Shown piece by piece: positions 1 to 8,524 of a DNA stretch of 64,000 nucleotides (positions are counted from its first letter, which is position 1; every line of letters starts with the position of its first letter). Under the pieces are notes generated by a model that was given only the letters and a program-made list of their open reading frames with translations, was not told where the DNA came from and searched no databases. The DNA lies in assembly GCA_026646885.1 (NCBI GenBank), contig JAPKHK010000001.1, forward strand, positions 538,403 through 602,402, given 5' to 3'. Both the position numbers and the translations under genes were made by a program. This DNA is from Casimicrobiaceae bacterium (GTDB lineage Bacteria; Pseudomonadota; Gammaproteobacteria; Burkholderiales; Casimicrobiaceae).

Positions 1-2
1 TG

Positions 3-1088
3 GGCGGAGACCCGGGTATTGGCAAATCGACCCTGCTGCTGCAAACCTTGGCGAACATTTCCGACCGGCGCAAGGCGTTGTACGTTACGGGGGAGGAGTC
101 GCTGCAACAGATTGCCCTGCGCGCCCAACGGCTGGGGCTTGCGGCAGCGCGGGTGGAGATGCTCGCCGAGATTCAGCTTGAGAGGATTCTCGGGCTAATG
201 GCCGAAGAGCGCCCGCAAATCGCCGTAGTTGACTCCATTCAGACCATCTACAGTGACGCCTTGCAGAGCGCGCCAGGGTCTGTGGCGCAGGTGCGGGAAT
301 GTGCCGCGCAGCTCACCCGCCAGGCGAAGCGGCTCGGAATCGCGACCGTCCTGGTGGGTCATGTGACCAAGGATGGCGCGATCGCCGGGCCGCGCGTGCT
401 CGAGCACATCGTCGATACCGTGCTCTATTTCGAGGGCGACACCCACTCCAATTTCCGCCTGATTAGGGCTATCAAGAACCGTTTCGGGCCCGTCAATGAG
501 CTCGGCGTTTTCGCCATGACCGAACGAGGGTTGAGGGAAGTGGGTAACCCCTCGGCGCTGTTCCTTTCGGGGCAGAGTCGGCAGGTACCAGGCAGCTGTG
601 TGCTCGCGGCCCTCGAGGGCACGCGGCCGTTATTGGTGGAGATCCAGGCCCTCGTGGACAACGTGCAGGGTGGCATTCCGCGGCGGCTATGCGTCGGCTT
701 GGAGCCGCAGCGCTTGGCTATGCTGCTGGCGGTGTTGCATCGCCACGGCGGTATCGACTGTGGTCAGCAGGATGTATTCGTCAATGCCGTGGGCGGCGTG
801 CGGATTGCCGAGCCCGCGGCCGACTTGGCAGTCACTCTCGCCGTCTATTCGTCCCTTACTAACAATGCATTACAAGAGAAACTTATTGTTTTTGGTGAGA
901 TCGGTTTGACAGGTGAGATTCGCCCTGTGCAACGGGGTCAAGAGCGCCTAAAGGAAGCTGCGAAAATGGGTTTCGAGCATGCGCTCATACCGCACATGAA
1001 CAAACCGCGCCAAGATATTGACAATATAACAATACAATCCGTCGCGACGGTTTCCGAAGCTGTGGCCTTGTGCCGCCGGGATGGCTGA
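3..1088 (+). CDS. radA: DNA repair protein RadA, 5'-truncated by the window edge
   Basis: RadA is a RecA-like ATPase that promotes branch migration in recombinational repair. The reading frame is open from the first bases of the window and begins inside the Walker A loop (GDPGIGKST), so the N-terminal zinc finger lies outside. Further in are the Walker B strand (IAVVDSIQTI), the RadA signature KNRFG and a C-terminal Lon-protease-like domain, ending at a TGA. Family length is about 450 residues; roughly 360 are present here. The assignment is firm; the gene is simply cut by the window. Confidence 0.95.
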   Translation, partial: GGDPGIGKSTLLLQTLANISDRRKALYVTGEESLQQIALRAQRLGLAAARVEMLAEIQLERILGLMAEERPQIAVVDSIQTIYSDALQSAPGSVAQVRECAAQLTRQAKRLGIATVLVGHVTKDGAIAGPRVLEHIVDTVLYFEGDTHSNFRLIRAIKNRFGPVNELGVFAMTERGLREVGNPSALFLSGQSRQVPGSCVLAALEGTRPLLVEIQALVDNVQGGIPRRLCVGLEPQRLAMLLAVLHRHGGIDCGQQDVFVNAVGGVRIAEPAADLAVTLAVYSSLTNNALQEKLIVFGEIGLTGEIRPVQRGQERLKEAAKMGFEHALIPHMNKPRQDIDNITIQSVATVSEAVALCRRDG

Positions 1089-1235
1089 GGTTGGCAAACC
1101 AAGACCAAGCGCGCAAAAACTAGACTCGGCGCCTGAGCAGCTTGCGGCCGAAGCCACGGAACATGGTCAACGGCGAGCAGCGACGCCATCGGGCCGCCAC
1201 ATTCGAGGTGTGCCCTGAAAATGCTAGGCAGCGGA

Positions 1236-1664
1236 CTACTTCGCTTTGGCAGGCGGTGCAGGGGTTCTGGGCGTGTCCTTGACGCGCTGGAAGACCGGTC
1301 CCCACAGCGGATGGCCTCGCTCCTTGGGGGTGAGTTCGAATTTTGCGTCAGCGGCAAAGGCCTCCCGAAACGCTGCTTCGCACTCGCCCGGGCGATTCGA
1401 GGCGCAGTGGATGAAGGCGAGGTATTTCCAAGCCACCGCGACATCCCGAGTGAATGCCAGGCCTTCCGCCAAGGCCTTGCGCAATGCCGTGTCCGCTGCC
1501 GCGTAATCACCGTCGTCATAGGCACGGATGCCGCCGAGCAGCAACTGCTCGGCGGGCTTTCCCGCCAACTCGACGACGCTGGTCGGCTGCAACACTTCAA
1601 CCGGCGCGCACGCCACAAGCGCGGCCAATGCGCCACTCACCCAGACCCAACCGATGGTTTTCAT
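1236..1664 (-). CDS. Small TPR-like lipoprotein (TssQ-like)
   Basis: A 142-residue protein with a lipoprotein signal: a hydrophobic stretch ending in the lipobox LVAC near residue 19, so it is expected to be lipidated and exported. The rest is helical with TPR-like spacing (a GGIRAYDDGDYAAADTALRK segment, then AWKYLAFIHC and CEAAFREAF). It resembles the TssQ family of lipoproteins associated with some type VI secretion loci, but no other T6SS gene is in view. Its ATG overlaps the stop of the kinase gene as ATGA, so the two are translationally coupled. Confidence 0.7.
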   Translation of the reverse strand: MKTIGWVWVSGALAALVACAPVEVLQPTSVVELAGKPAEQLLLGGIRAYDDGDYAAADTALRKALAEGLAFTRDVAVAWKYLAFIHCASNRPGECEAAFREAFAADAKFELTPKERGHPLWGPVFQRVKDTPRTPAPPAKAK

Positions 1665-3178
1665 TGGAACTTGTATTTGATCCGCTTGGTTTCGTTGTCG
1701 CTCAACTCGATTTCGGCTACATGGGGCGTGGCGTCGCCATTGCGAATTTCAATCCTATGGCGTCCAGCAGTAGTTTGCAACTGCGTTAGAGGTGGCGAAA
1801 CGCCCATTTTGGCGCCGTCGAGAAATATTTCCCCCCAGGGCGAGATCGCCAATTGCACATGCGCTGGCCCCGGCGGCGCCGGTTCCGGCGGCGGAGGCTC
1901 TGGCATCGGCTTGGGCGCCCTGAGCGCGCGTGCAGCCGGTTTGGACGCGGGTTTAGGCGCGGATTCGGGCTCTACGAGGAGCTTTGGCGGGGGCTCGGCG
2001 ACCAGGGTCGGTGCCGGATCCGCGACGGGAGAGGTATCCGATTTGCTTGTCGCGATGTTGGCGAGAGTGGGCGGCGGAGCGGGCGGTTTCGGCGCAGGGG
2101 TGGCATCGCCGCCTGCAAGACCGAACCAAATACCACCCCCGATCAGACTCGCCAGGGCCAGCGCAGCCGCCGCGCCCACCCAGCGCCGGTGGTGGCGGCG
2201 TCTGGCGACGACCCGGAGCGCCTCGCTGCCGTCGAGTTGGATGGTCCGGGAAAGAGCGTCGTTCGCGGGCATTTCCCCGGGATCCAGCGGAGAAAACGAG
2301 GGTAGGGCATCGGCGGAGGTCTTTCGCCTATTGATCGTTGCCTTGGCCTGTGCTCGCTGGGCGTAGCGATTCAGTTCGGCCGCCATTTCTTCCGCACTCT
2401 GGTAACGCTCCTCGGGGCGCTTGGCAAGCGCCTTGGCGACGATGCGCGCGAGGTAGCGCGGAGTGTTGCCGCTGATGGTCTGCGGCGGGGGAGGCATTTC
2501 GTGGAGAATTTGATAGACGACACTGGTCAGTGTTTCGCCTTCGAAGGGTGCGCGCCGGGTGAGCAGCTCATACATCACCGCCCCCAAGGAAAACACGTCG
2601 GATCGTCGGTCGACAGCGCGACCTTCCACTTGTTCGGGGGACATGTATTTGGGCGAGCCAACGAATTTCAGGGCCTCGTCGTCCGAGCCCGTTGGCGGCA
2701 TGGCGATGCCGAAGTCTAGCACCTTGGGGATGTTCCCCCGCACGAGCATGATGTTGGCAGGTTTGATGTCGCGATGGACAATGCCGTTGCTGTGCGCATA
2801 ATCAAGCGCTTCGGCGATTTGCTGAACGATCTCCGCGATTTCCCGGAAGGTCAGGCCAGGTTGCTCATCGAGAAGGATTTGCTTGAGTTCGCGCCCCTCG
2901 AGGAACTCCATCGCGATGTAGGCCACGCCACCCTCCTGGCCGACTTCATACACCGTGACGATATTGGGATGATTGAGGCGCGCCGCTGCTCGGGCCTCTT
3001 CGAGAAAGCGCTGTTGCACCGGCGTTAGGTCGGCGGCGGCCCCCGCCAGGCGCAGGGATTTGATGGCGACGGGGCGCTGCAAAGCGGGGTCGAGGGCGAG
3101 GTAGACGATGCCCATGGCACCGCGCCCGATTTCGCGCTGAACCTCGAAACGTCCGAACTTCTGCTTGGCTTGATCCAC
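1661..3178 (-). CDS. Transmembrane Ser/Thr protein kinase with C-terminal PEGA-like domain
   Basis: A Hanks-type kinase of 505 residues. Seen directly: glycine loop GRGAMG, VAIKSL lysine, catalytic HRDIKPAN, DFG and SPEQVEGR activation segment in the first 265 residues; a single membrane helix around residues 330-352 after a basic RRHHRR stretch; a long Pro/Ala-rich linker; and a C-terminal PEGA-like module (WGEIFLDGAKMGVSPP) around 440-505, which would face the periplasm. It likely senses an envelope or ligand signal and phosphorylates cytoplasmic targets. It is first in a two-gene operon with the lipoprotein, an arrangement that suggests the lipoprotein is a partner or modulator (inference). 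Confidence 0.9.
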   Translation of the reverse strand: MDQAKQKFGRFEVQREIGRGAMGIVYLALDPALQRPVAIKSLRLAGAAADLTPVQQRFLEEARAAARLNHPNIVTVYEVGQEGGVAYIAMEFLEGRELKQILLDEQPGLTFREIAEIVQQIAEALDYAHSNGIVHRDIKPANIMLVRGNIPKVLDFGIAMPPTGSDDEALKFVGSPKYMSPEQVEGRAVDRRSDVFSLGAVMYELLTRRAPFEGETLTSVVYQILHEMPPPPQTISGNTPRYLARIVAKALAKRPEERYQSAEEMAAELNRYAQRAQAKATINRRKTSADALPSFSPLDPGEMPANDALSRTIQLDGSEALRVVARRRHHRRWVGAAAALALASLIGGGIWFGLAGGDATPAPKPPAPPPTLANIATSKSDTSPVADPAPTLVAEPPPKLLVEPESAPKPASKPAARALRAPKPMPEPPPPEPAPPGPAHVQLAISPWGEIFLDGAKMGVSPPLTQLQTTAGRHRIEIRNGDATPHVAEIELSDNETKRIKYKFQ

Positions 3179-3402
3179 TCGTCTTGCTGCCCGCCGAGGA
3201 AGACCGACATTTTAACCACTTATGCACGCGTGTGGGTTCCCATTTATGACAAGTGGGTGGCGATACCTGGAGCAGACAGCAAGTTTGTTGAGGTGCAAAT
3301 CATGAGGGCGAGGATCCGCGAATGCGTATAATGTGTATTATGTAAAGTATCTTATGCCCGAGCAGGATATCGCATTACGGCGAGCGGCCGCGCCGGCGCG
3401 GC

Positions 3403-3648
3403 TCATTCATCGGTGCCCTCGCTCGACGCACTCTGGTCGGGCCGCTCTTCTGCCGGCCGCTCGGTTCTTGCCGCGGGGGCACTCGCGCTCAGGCCCCATC
3501 CCAGCCAGTCCGCCCCGAAAAGCTCAACTGGATGAGGAGTCCGCTCGCTGCCGTTGCCACAGCGCATGTCCTGTGCGGCACAGAATTTTTCGCAGCCCCA
3601 GCAGATGCGTTCGGGATACTTGGGATGCGTGGGAAATTTCTTGGCCAT
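3403..3648 (-). CDS. DUF3079 family protein
   Basis: An 81-residue protein. The N-terminal half matches my memory of the DUF3079 family closely: MAKKFP, the pattern HPERICWGC, then a second Cys pair CAAQDMRCGNGSERT and HPVELFGADW. The four cysteines look like a small zinc or iron site. The last 30 residues are an Ala/Glu-rich tail that is probably disordered. The function of the family is not known to me. It stands alone between the divergent kinase and the phosphoesterase region. Confidence 0.8.
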   Translation of the reverse strand: MAKKFPTHPKYPERICWGCEKFCAAQDMRCGNGSERTPHPVELFGADWLGWGLSASAPAARTERPAEERPDQSASSEGTDE

Positions 3649-3696
3649 CGCAGGTGCAACTCTACCCCTTCCGGACAGACGGCGCTTTGCTCCAGT

Positions 3697-3881
3697 TTAA
3701 GGAAACACCTCCTCGTCGCGAAGTCCCCGGGGCGCCCGGGCGAGGTCTATCACCGCATTGGGGTGCGCCAGATAACCACTCTGGGTGATAACCGCCCGCA
3801 CGGTGTCTGTGTTCAACTTCGCTTGTTGCGCTGCCAATCGGGCGCATTGCGGGCATGTTCCCGTGCCACCTTTTGCCGTCG
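3697..3881 (-). other. Open frame tail with CPQC motif, possible gene remnant
   Basis: This 233-base gap before the phosphoesterase has no convincing complete gene. One minus-strand frame stays open with protein-like composition and ends at a TAA at 3697: it contains CPQCARLAAQQAKL followed by TVRAVITQSGYLAHPN and ends RDEEVFP. No ATG or good start with a ribosome site could be found; the frame simply continues antisense into the phosphoesterase. It may be the degraded 3' end of a small Cys-x2-Cys protein or chance. Confidence 0.25.
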
Positions 3882-4391
3882 ATGAAGGTTTGCATCGTAT
3901 CCGATAGTCATGACCGTGCTCCCGCGCTGGTCGCTGCGGTTGCCAGCGCCAAGAGCGAAGGCGCGGGCGCGGTGATTCACTGCGGTGACATCATCGGCGC
4001 CAATACGCTGCGCGCGGCGATGGAGCTGAAACTTCCTATGCACGTGGTTCACGGTAACAACCTCGGCGACCCGCTCGCGCTGGCATATTTGGGCGCTCAT
4101 TCGGACGGTTGCCTCACCTACTACGGAGCAGATGCCCGCTTCGAGCTGGCCGGGAGGCGCATCTATGCAACGCACTATCCCGAGCACGGGCGGGCTCATG
4201 CTTGTACCGGCGACTATGACCTCGTGTGTTGCGGGCATACGCACGAGGCGCGAGTTGGGCAGCAGATCAACATCAAGGGCGGGAGCACGTGGCTTGTCAA
4301 TCCGGGGACCGTGGCTGGGGTGGGCGCGCCGGCGACTTGGCTGCTTGCTGATCTGGCGGCCATGAGTTTCGAGATTCGGCGACTGGGCTAA
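3882..4391 (+). CDS. YfcE/MJ0936-type metallophosphoesterase
   Basis: A 169-residue calcineurin-like phosphoesterase of the small YfcE type. Metal-binding motifs are all present: SDSHD at the N-terminus, HCGDIIG, VHGNN, THYPEHG and GHTHEA. I moved the start from the first ATG of the frame to the methionine nine residues later, because MKVCIVSDSHD is the usual family start. Its stop lies three bases before the qmoA ATG, so it may be the first gene of the qmo transcript. The substrate is unknown; family members hydrolyse phosphodiesters in vitro. Confidence 0.85.
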   Translation: MKVCIVSDSHDRAPALVAAVASAKSEGAGAVIHCGDIIGANTLRAAMELKLPMHVVHGNNLGDPLALAYLGAHSDGCLTYYGADARFELAGRRIYATHYPEHGRAHACTGDYDLVCCGHTHEARVGQQINIKGGSTWLVNPGTVAGVGAPATWLLADLAAMSFEIRRLG

Positions 4392-4394
4392 CGC

Positions 4395-5684
4395 ATGGAC
4401 GGCATACCTACCAATCAAACGCTGCTCATCGTGGGCGGAGGCATCAGTGGCATGACTGTGGCCCTGGAAGCCGCCGAGTGCGGCGCCGAGGTCATCTTGG
4501 TCGAGCGCGATGCCAGTCTGGGCGGGCGTACCGCGTCACTGTACCGGTATTTCCCAAAACTCTGCCACCCGCTCTGTGGTTTGGAGATCAATCTCCGCCG
4601 CTTGCGCGCCAATCCTCGAATCCGGGTTATCACCCTCGCCGAAGTCACGGCGGTTTCCGGTCGGCGCGGCGACTATGCCGTAAAGCTGCGGCTGCGCCCG
4701 CGCTACGTCACCGAGCGCTGCACTGCCTGCGGCGAGTGTGGCAAGGCGGTGCAGGCCGAGATTCCGAACCCCTTCAACGCCGGGCTAGATCGCATCAAAG
4801 CCGCCTACCTGCCGCACGCGCTGGCGCACCCGCAGCGCTATGTACTCGATCCTTCGATCATCGGCACGCCTGACGCCGCGGCGGCCAAGGCGGCCTGTCC
4901 GGCCGGAGCCGTCGATTTGGACATGACCGAGAGTGAGATCGAATTGCGGGTCGGCAGTATCGTTTGGGCTACCGGATGGAAGCCCTATGATGCCGCCAAG
5001 ATTCAGCCCTATGGCTATGGGCGCTTCGCCGACGTGGTCACAAGCGTGGAATTCGAGCGCCTCGCCGACCCGCGCGGACCGACGCGAGGGCGCATACTGC
5101 GGCCTTCCAACGGCGAGCCGGCCCGGAACATCGCTTTCATTCAGTGCGCCGGATCGCGCGATGAGAACCATCTGCGGCACTGCTCGCGGGTCTGCTGCAT
5201 GGTATCGCTCAAGCAAACCCAATACCTGCGCGAGGCCGCCCCCGAGGATGCGTGCGCAACGGTGTATTACATCGATATTCGCGCCATCGATCGCTTCGAG
5301 GATTTCTACCACAAGGTCCGCCAAGACGCGCGGGTGAAGTTCGTCAAGTCTAAGGTCGCTCGCATCGCGCGCAGCACCGCAAGCGGTCAATTGATTCTCC
5401 ACGGCGTGGATACCGAGGGCTACCGCCGGTATGCCCAAGAGCACGATCTGGTGGTGCTGGCGGTGGGTATGGAGCCTGAAACCAATGGCCTCGCCCTCCC
5501 CCCCGATCTGCTGCGTGACGCCAGCGGCTTCATCGAAGGCGCGAGCGACGGCGGACAATTCGCCGCAGGGGTCGCGGCGGCGCCGCTGGACGTCAACCGC
5601 GCCGTGCAAAGCGCCACGGCGGCGGCGCTGCGTGCCTTGCAGGCGAGCCGAACGGCCGCGGCCGCGGAAAGGACGCCACAATGA
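4395..5684 (+). CDS. qmoA: QmoA, HdrA-like flavoprotein subunit of the Qmo complex
   Basis: QmoA is an FAD-binding subunit of the quinone-interacting membrane-bound oxidoreductase that exchanges electrons with APS reductase. The N-terminus holds a Rossmann FAD motif (IVGGGISGMTVALEAAE), then HdrA-like elements (GGRTASLYRYFPKLCHPLCG is too long to be chance), a Cys pair CTACGECG, a second dinucleotide-like strand IVWATGWKPYD and IAFIQCAGSRD with CSRVCCMVSLKQ. At 429 residues it is the short QmoA form, not the longer HdrA. Its stop overlaps the qmoB ATG (ATGA), so the two are coupled. Confidence 0.9.
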   Translation: MDGIPTNQTLLIVGGGISGMTVALEAAECGAEVILVERDASLGGRTASLYRYFPKLCHPLCGLEINLRRLRANPRIRVITLAEVTAVSGRRGDYAVKLRLRPRYVTERCTACGECGKAVQAEIPNPFNAGLDRIKAAYLPHALAHPQRYVLDPSIIGTPDAAAAKAACPAGAVDLDMTESEIELRVGSIVWATGWKPYDAAKIQPYGYGRFADVVTSVEFERLADPRGPTRGRILRPSNGEPARNIAFIQCAGSRDENHLRHCSRVCCMVSLKQTQYLREAAPEDACATVYYIDIRAIDRFEDFYHKVRQDARVKFVKSKVARIARSTASGQLILHGVDTEGYRRYAQEHDLVVLAVGMEPETNGLALPPDLLRDASGFIEGASDGGQFAAGVAAAPLDVNRAVQSATAAALRALQASRTAAAAERTPQ

Positions 5685-7888
5685 GCGAGATGAAAACGGG
5701 CGCGATACTCTGCTCTGGTTGTGGCATAGGTGCCGCGCTCGATCTCAAGGAGTTGGCGAAGATCGCGCAGAAGGAAGGAAAGATCGCCTATCTGCGCGAA
5801 GACGCGCAAGCTTGTTCGGAAGCGGGTGTCGCCGCCATCGAGCGGGATCTCACCGAGCAGGGTCTGACTCATTTGGTGATTGCCGGCTGCTCGCGCCGCG
5901 CCAAAACCGAAGCCTTTCGCTTTCCCAAGGTATCGCTGGCGCGCTGCAATTGGCGCGAGGGGGTGATTTGGGCCGCACCGCAAGGCGAGGAGCACGCCGA
6001 GCTAAGACAGGAGATGGCCGCCGATTACTTGCGCATGGCCTGCGCCGAACTCAAGAAGTTGAAGCTTCCGCAGGGCAATCCGCAGGCTGCGGGCAACCGC
6101 CGCATACTCGTGGTGGGCGGGGGATTCTCCGGCCTCACGGCGGCTCTGGCCGCCGCCGACATGGGCTATGAGACGCTGTTGATCGAACGCGAAGCAGCGC
6201 TCGGCGGCTGGGCGGCGCAGTGGTGGCGGCGTACGCCCTGGCGTTCGCCCTACGCTCAACCGCAGGAGACTGGAGTTGCCGGCTTGGTCGAGCGCGCCCT
6301 TTCCCACCCGCGGCTGCGAGTTCATCTGGGCGCCCGACTTCTGGCTACTCGCGGAGCGCCGGGGCAGTTCAGCGTCGATATCGCCGCTCCGGAGGGCGGG
6401 CAATGCACCGAGCAGGTTGGTGCAATCATTCAGGCAACGGGCTTTGTGCCCTACCCTATCGAGAAGCTTCCCGAACTGGGTGGAGGCCAGAGTCCGCACG
6501 TGATCGACCAAACTGCACTCGAAGCCCTGGCGCGACAAGCCGATGGCCGGCCGATCTGCCGCACCGACGGCAAGGCGGTCACCAGCGTAGTCTTTGTGCA
6601 ATGCGCGGGTCAGCGTGATCCCAGCGGCCGGCACCTGACCTATTGTTCGGGCCACTGTTGCGCCACCAGCGTCAAACAAGCGATGTATTTCAAAGACGCC
6701 AATCCAGCGGTAGACGCGGTCGTTCTGTATACCGACTTGCGGCTCCCCGGCATGGGGGAGGATTTTTACCGCAGCGCCCAAGCAAAAGGTGTTACTTTCG
6801 TCAAGGGTGAAGCGCGCGCGGTCACCGCGGCAGGCGACGGAATCGAGATCGTCGTCCGTGATCTCATCCTGGATCAAGACAGCCAAGTCGGCGCCGATCT
6901 GGTGGTGCTCGCCACCGGCCAGGTTCCTCGCTCCGGGGTGGATATAGACCTTCCCGACGAAGAGCGCGCCGCGGCCGAAGATCGTTCGGTGCTTAAGCTC
7001 GCCTACCGGCAGGGAAGCGATCTGCCGCAGTTCAAGTATGGCTTCACCGATTCACATTTCATCTGCTTCCCCTACGAGACGCGGCGCACCGGCATCTACG
7101 CCGCCGGCCCGGTGCGGCGGCCCATGGATCTGGCGCAGGCCGCGGAAGACGCCACCGGGGCGGCCCTGAAGGCGATCCAGGCAGTAGAAAACGCTGCCGG
7201 TGGGCGAGCGGCACATCCGCGCTCGGGCGACCTCTCCTATCCGATCGTGCGTATCGAAGGCTGCACGCAATGCAAGCGCTGCACCGTCGAATGCCCGTTT
7301 GGCGCTATCGACGAAGACGAAAAGCGCTTTCCGGTATTCAATGAAAGCCGCTGTCGGCGCTGCGGCACTTGCATGGGCGCTTGTCCGGTGCGGGTGATCT
7401 CCTTCGAGAACTACTCCATCGATAGCGTGGGCAGCCAAATCAAAGCCGTTGACATGCCCGACGAATTTTCCGAGAAGCCGCGGGTGTTGATCTTGGCCTG
7501 CGAAAACGACGCCTACCCCGCGCTCGACAGCGCCGCCCAACTGGGTCATCGCTATTCGGCCTTCGTGCGGGTGATACCGGTGCGCTGCCTCGGTTCGGTG
7601 AACACCATCTGGATCACCGATGCTCTCAATGGCGGCTGGGACGGTGTAATGCTCCTGGGATGCAAGAAAGGCGAGGACTATCAATGCCATTTCGTGCGCG
7701 GCTCGGAGATGGCTGCCTATCGACTCTCGAAAATCGAGGACACCCTGAAGCAAATGGGACTTGAAACGGAGCGCGTGGTAACGCAGGAAGTCGCCATCAC
7801 CGATGTCGAGCGTCTGCCCGCCATTATCGACAACTATGTAGAGAAGATCCTGGAAATTGGGATGAGCCCAATGAAGGGCTTTGCCTGA
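5681..7888 (+). CDS. qmoB: QmoB, HdrA/MvhD-like flavoprotein subunit
   Basis: A 735-residue fusion typical of QmoB. In order: an N-terminal Cys motif (ILCSGCGIG), an HdrA-like FAD domain (LVVGGGFSGLTAALAAAD, FVQCAGQRDPSG, YCSGHCC), two ferredoxin-type [4Fe-4S] sites (CTQCKRCTVECPFG and CRRCGTCMGACPVR, about residues 527-575) and a C-terminal MvhD-like domain (LILACENDAYPALD, PVRCLGSVN, LLGCKKGEDYQCHF). The domain set implies electron transfer between flavin, iron-sulfur clusters and an HdrBC-type module. It sits between qmoA and hdrC in one operon. Confidence 0.92.
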   Translation: MSEMKTGAILCSGCGIGAALDLKELAKIAQKEGKIAYLREDAQACSEAGVAAIERDLTEQGLTHLVIAGCSRRAKTEAFRFPKVSLARCNWREGVIWAAPQGEEHAELRQEMAADYLRMACAELKKLKLPQGNPQAAGNRRILVVGGGFSGLTAALAAADMGYETLLIEREAALGGWAAQWWRRTPWRSPYAQPQETGVAGLVERALSHPRLRVHLGARLLATRGAPGQFSVDIAAPEGGQCTEQVGAIIQATGFVPYPIEKLPELGGGQSPHVIDQTALEALARQADGRPICRTDGKAVTSVVFVQCAGQRDPSGRHLTYCSGHCCATSVKQAMYFKDANPAVDAVVLYTDLRLPGMGEDFYRSAQAKGVTFVKGEARAVTAAGDGIEIVVRDLILDQDSQVGADLVVLATGQVPRSGVDIDLPDEERAAAEDRSVLKLAYRQGSDLPQFKYGFTDSHFICFPYETRRTGIYAAGPVRRPMDLAQAAEDATGAALKAIQAVENAAGGRAAHPRSGDLSYPIVRIEGCTQCKRCTVECPFGAIDEDEKRFPVFNESRCRRCGTCMGACPVRVISFENYSIDSVGSQIKAVDMPDEFSEKPRVLILACENDAYPALDSAAQLGHRYSAFVRVIPVRCLGSVNTIWITDALNGGWDGVMLLGCKKGEDYQCHFVRGSEMAAYRLSKIEDTLKQMGLETERVVTQEVAITDVERLPAIIDNYVEKILEIGMSPMKGFA

Positions 7889-7892
7889 ACCC

Positions 7893-8513
7893 ATGAGCGA
7901 AGCCGGTCTCTCTCACGCCTATCGCCGCGATTTTCTCGCCGAAGTCGAGCGCGAAGTCGAAGGCGGCGCATACGTCAAGATGTGCATGCAATGCGGCGTT
8001 TGCGCCGGTTCTTGCCCTTTCGGGCCCTACTGGGAGCACTCGCCGCAGAAAATCTTCATGATGATCCGTGCCGGTCAGCGCGAGGCGGTGCTGCGGAGCG
8101 ACTCGATGTGGATGTGCACCTCCTGCTACAACTGCGTAGTGCGCTGCCCGCGCCAACTCCCTGTCACACACATCATGCACGGCCTCGCTTCGTATGCGCA
8201 GAAACTGGGCCTGGCTCCGAAACTGCAAGCGACGCGCGACTTCTCGCTCCAGTTCTGGGACAACTGCACGCGCACTGGCCGAGTCAATGAAATGCGCCTC
8301 ACCCTGGGGCTGTATTTCCGCGAAGGACTCGTCAAGGGTTTCAAGCAGGCCTGGGCGATGCGGACGGTGGCGTGGGGTCTTTTGCGAGCCGGGCGCTTGA
8401 ACCCAGCGGAGCTCGTGGGCGGACATCGCTGCGCCGACGCAAACGGCATCAAGGCCATGTTGGCCAAGGCGCGACAAATCGAAAGCCGGCGCGAAGCGCA
8501 GGACAGACATTGA
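7893..8513 (+). CDS. hdrC: HdrC-like [4Fe-4S] protein
   Basis: A soluble iron-sulfur protein of about 206 residues with two ferredoxin-type motifs (CMQCGVCAGSCPFG and CTSCYNCVVRCPRQ), the arrangement of HdrC of heterodisulfide reductase. I use the ATG at 7893, which lies just after the qmoB stop, not the in-frame TTG inside qmoB. In many Qmo loci the third subunit is QmoC, an HdrC domain fused to a membrane cytochrome b; here there is no membrane segment and hdrB follows, so the complex appears to be of the QmoAB-HdrCB form. Confidence 0.88.
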   Translation: MSEAGLSHAYRRDFLAEVEREVEGGAYVKMCMQCGVCAGSCPFGPYWEHSPQKIFMMIRAGQREAVLRSDSMWMCTSCYNCVVRCPRQLPVTHIMHGLASYAQKLGLAPKLQATRDFSLQFWDNCTRTGRVNEMRLTLGLYFREGLVKGFKQAWAMRTVAWGLLRAGRLNPAELVGGHRCADANGIKAMLAKARQIESRREAQDRH

Positions 8514-8524
8514 AAGCACAGGTC

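Noticed and set aside
1236..3178. A type VI secretion locus.
   Set aside because: Only a TssQ-like lipoprotein and a kinase are present; no structural T6SS gene is in the window.
3320..3360. A TATAAT-like box in an AT-rich patch before the DUF3079 gene.
   Set aside because: No -35 element at suitable spacing, and no gene starts within reach on the plus strand.
8372..8524. A 51-codon N-terminal extension of HdrB.
   Set aside because: It overlaps hdrC in another frame and has no HdrB-like sequence; the family start lies at 8525.
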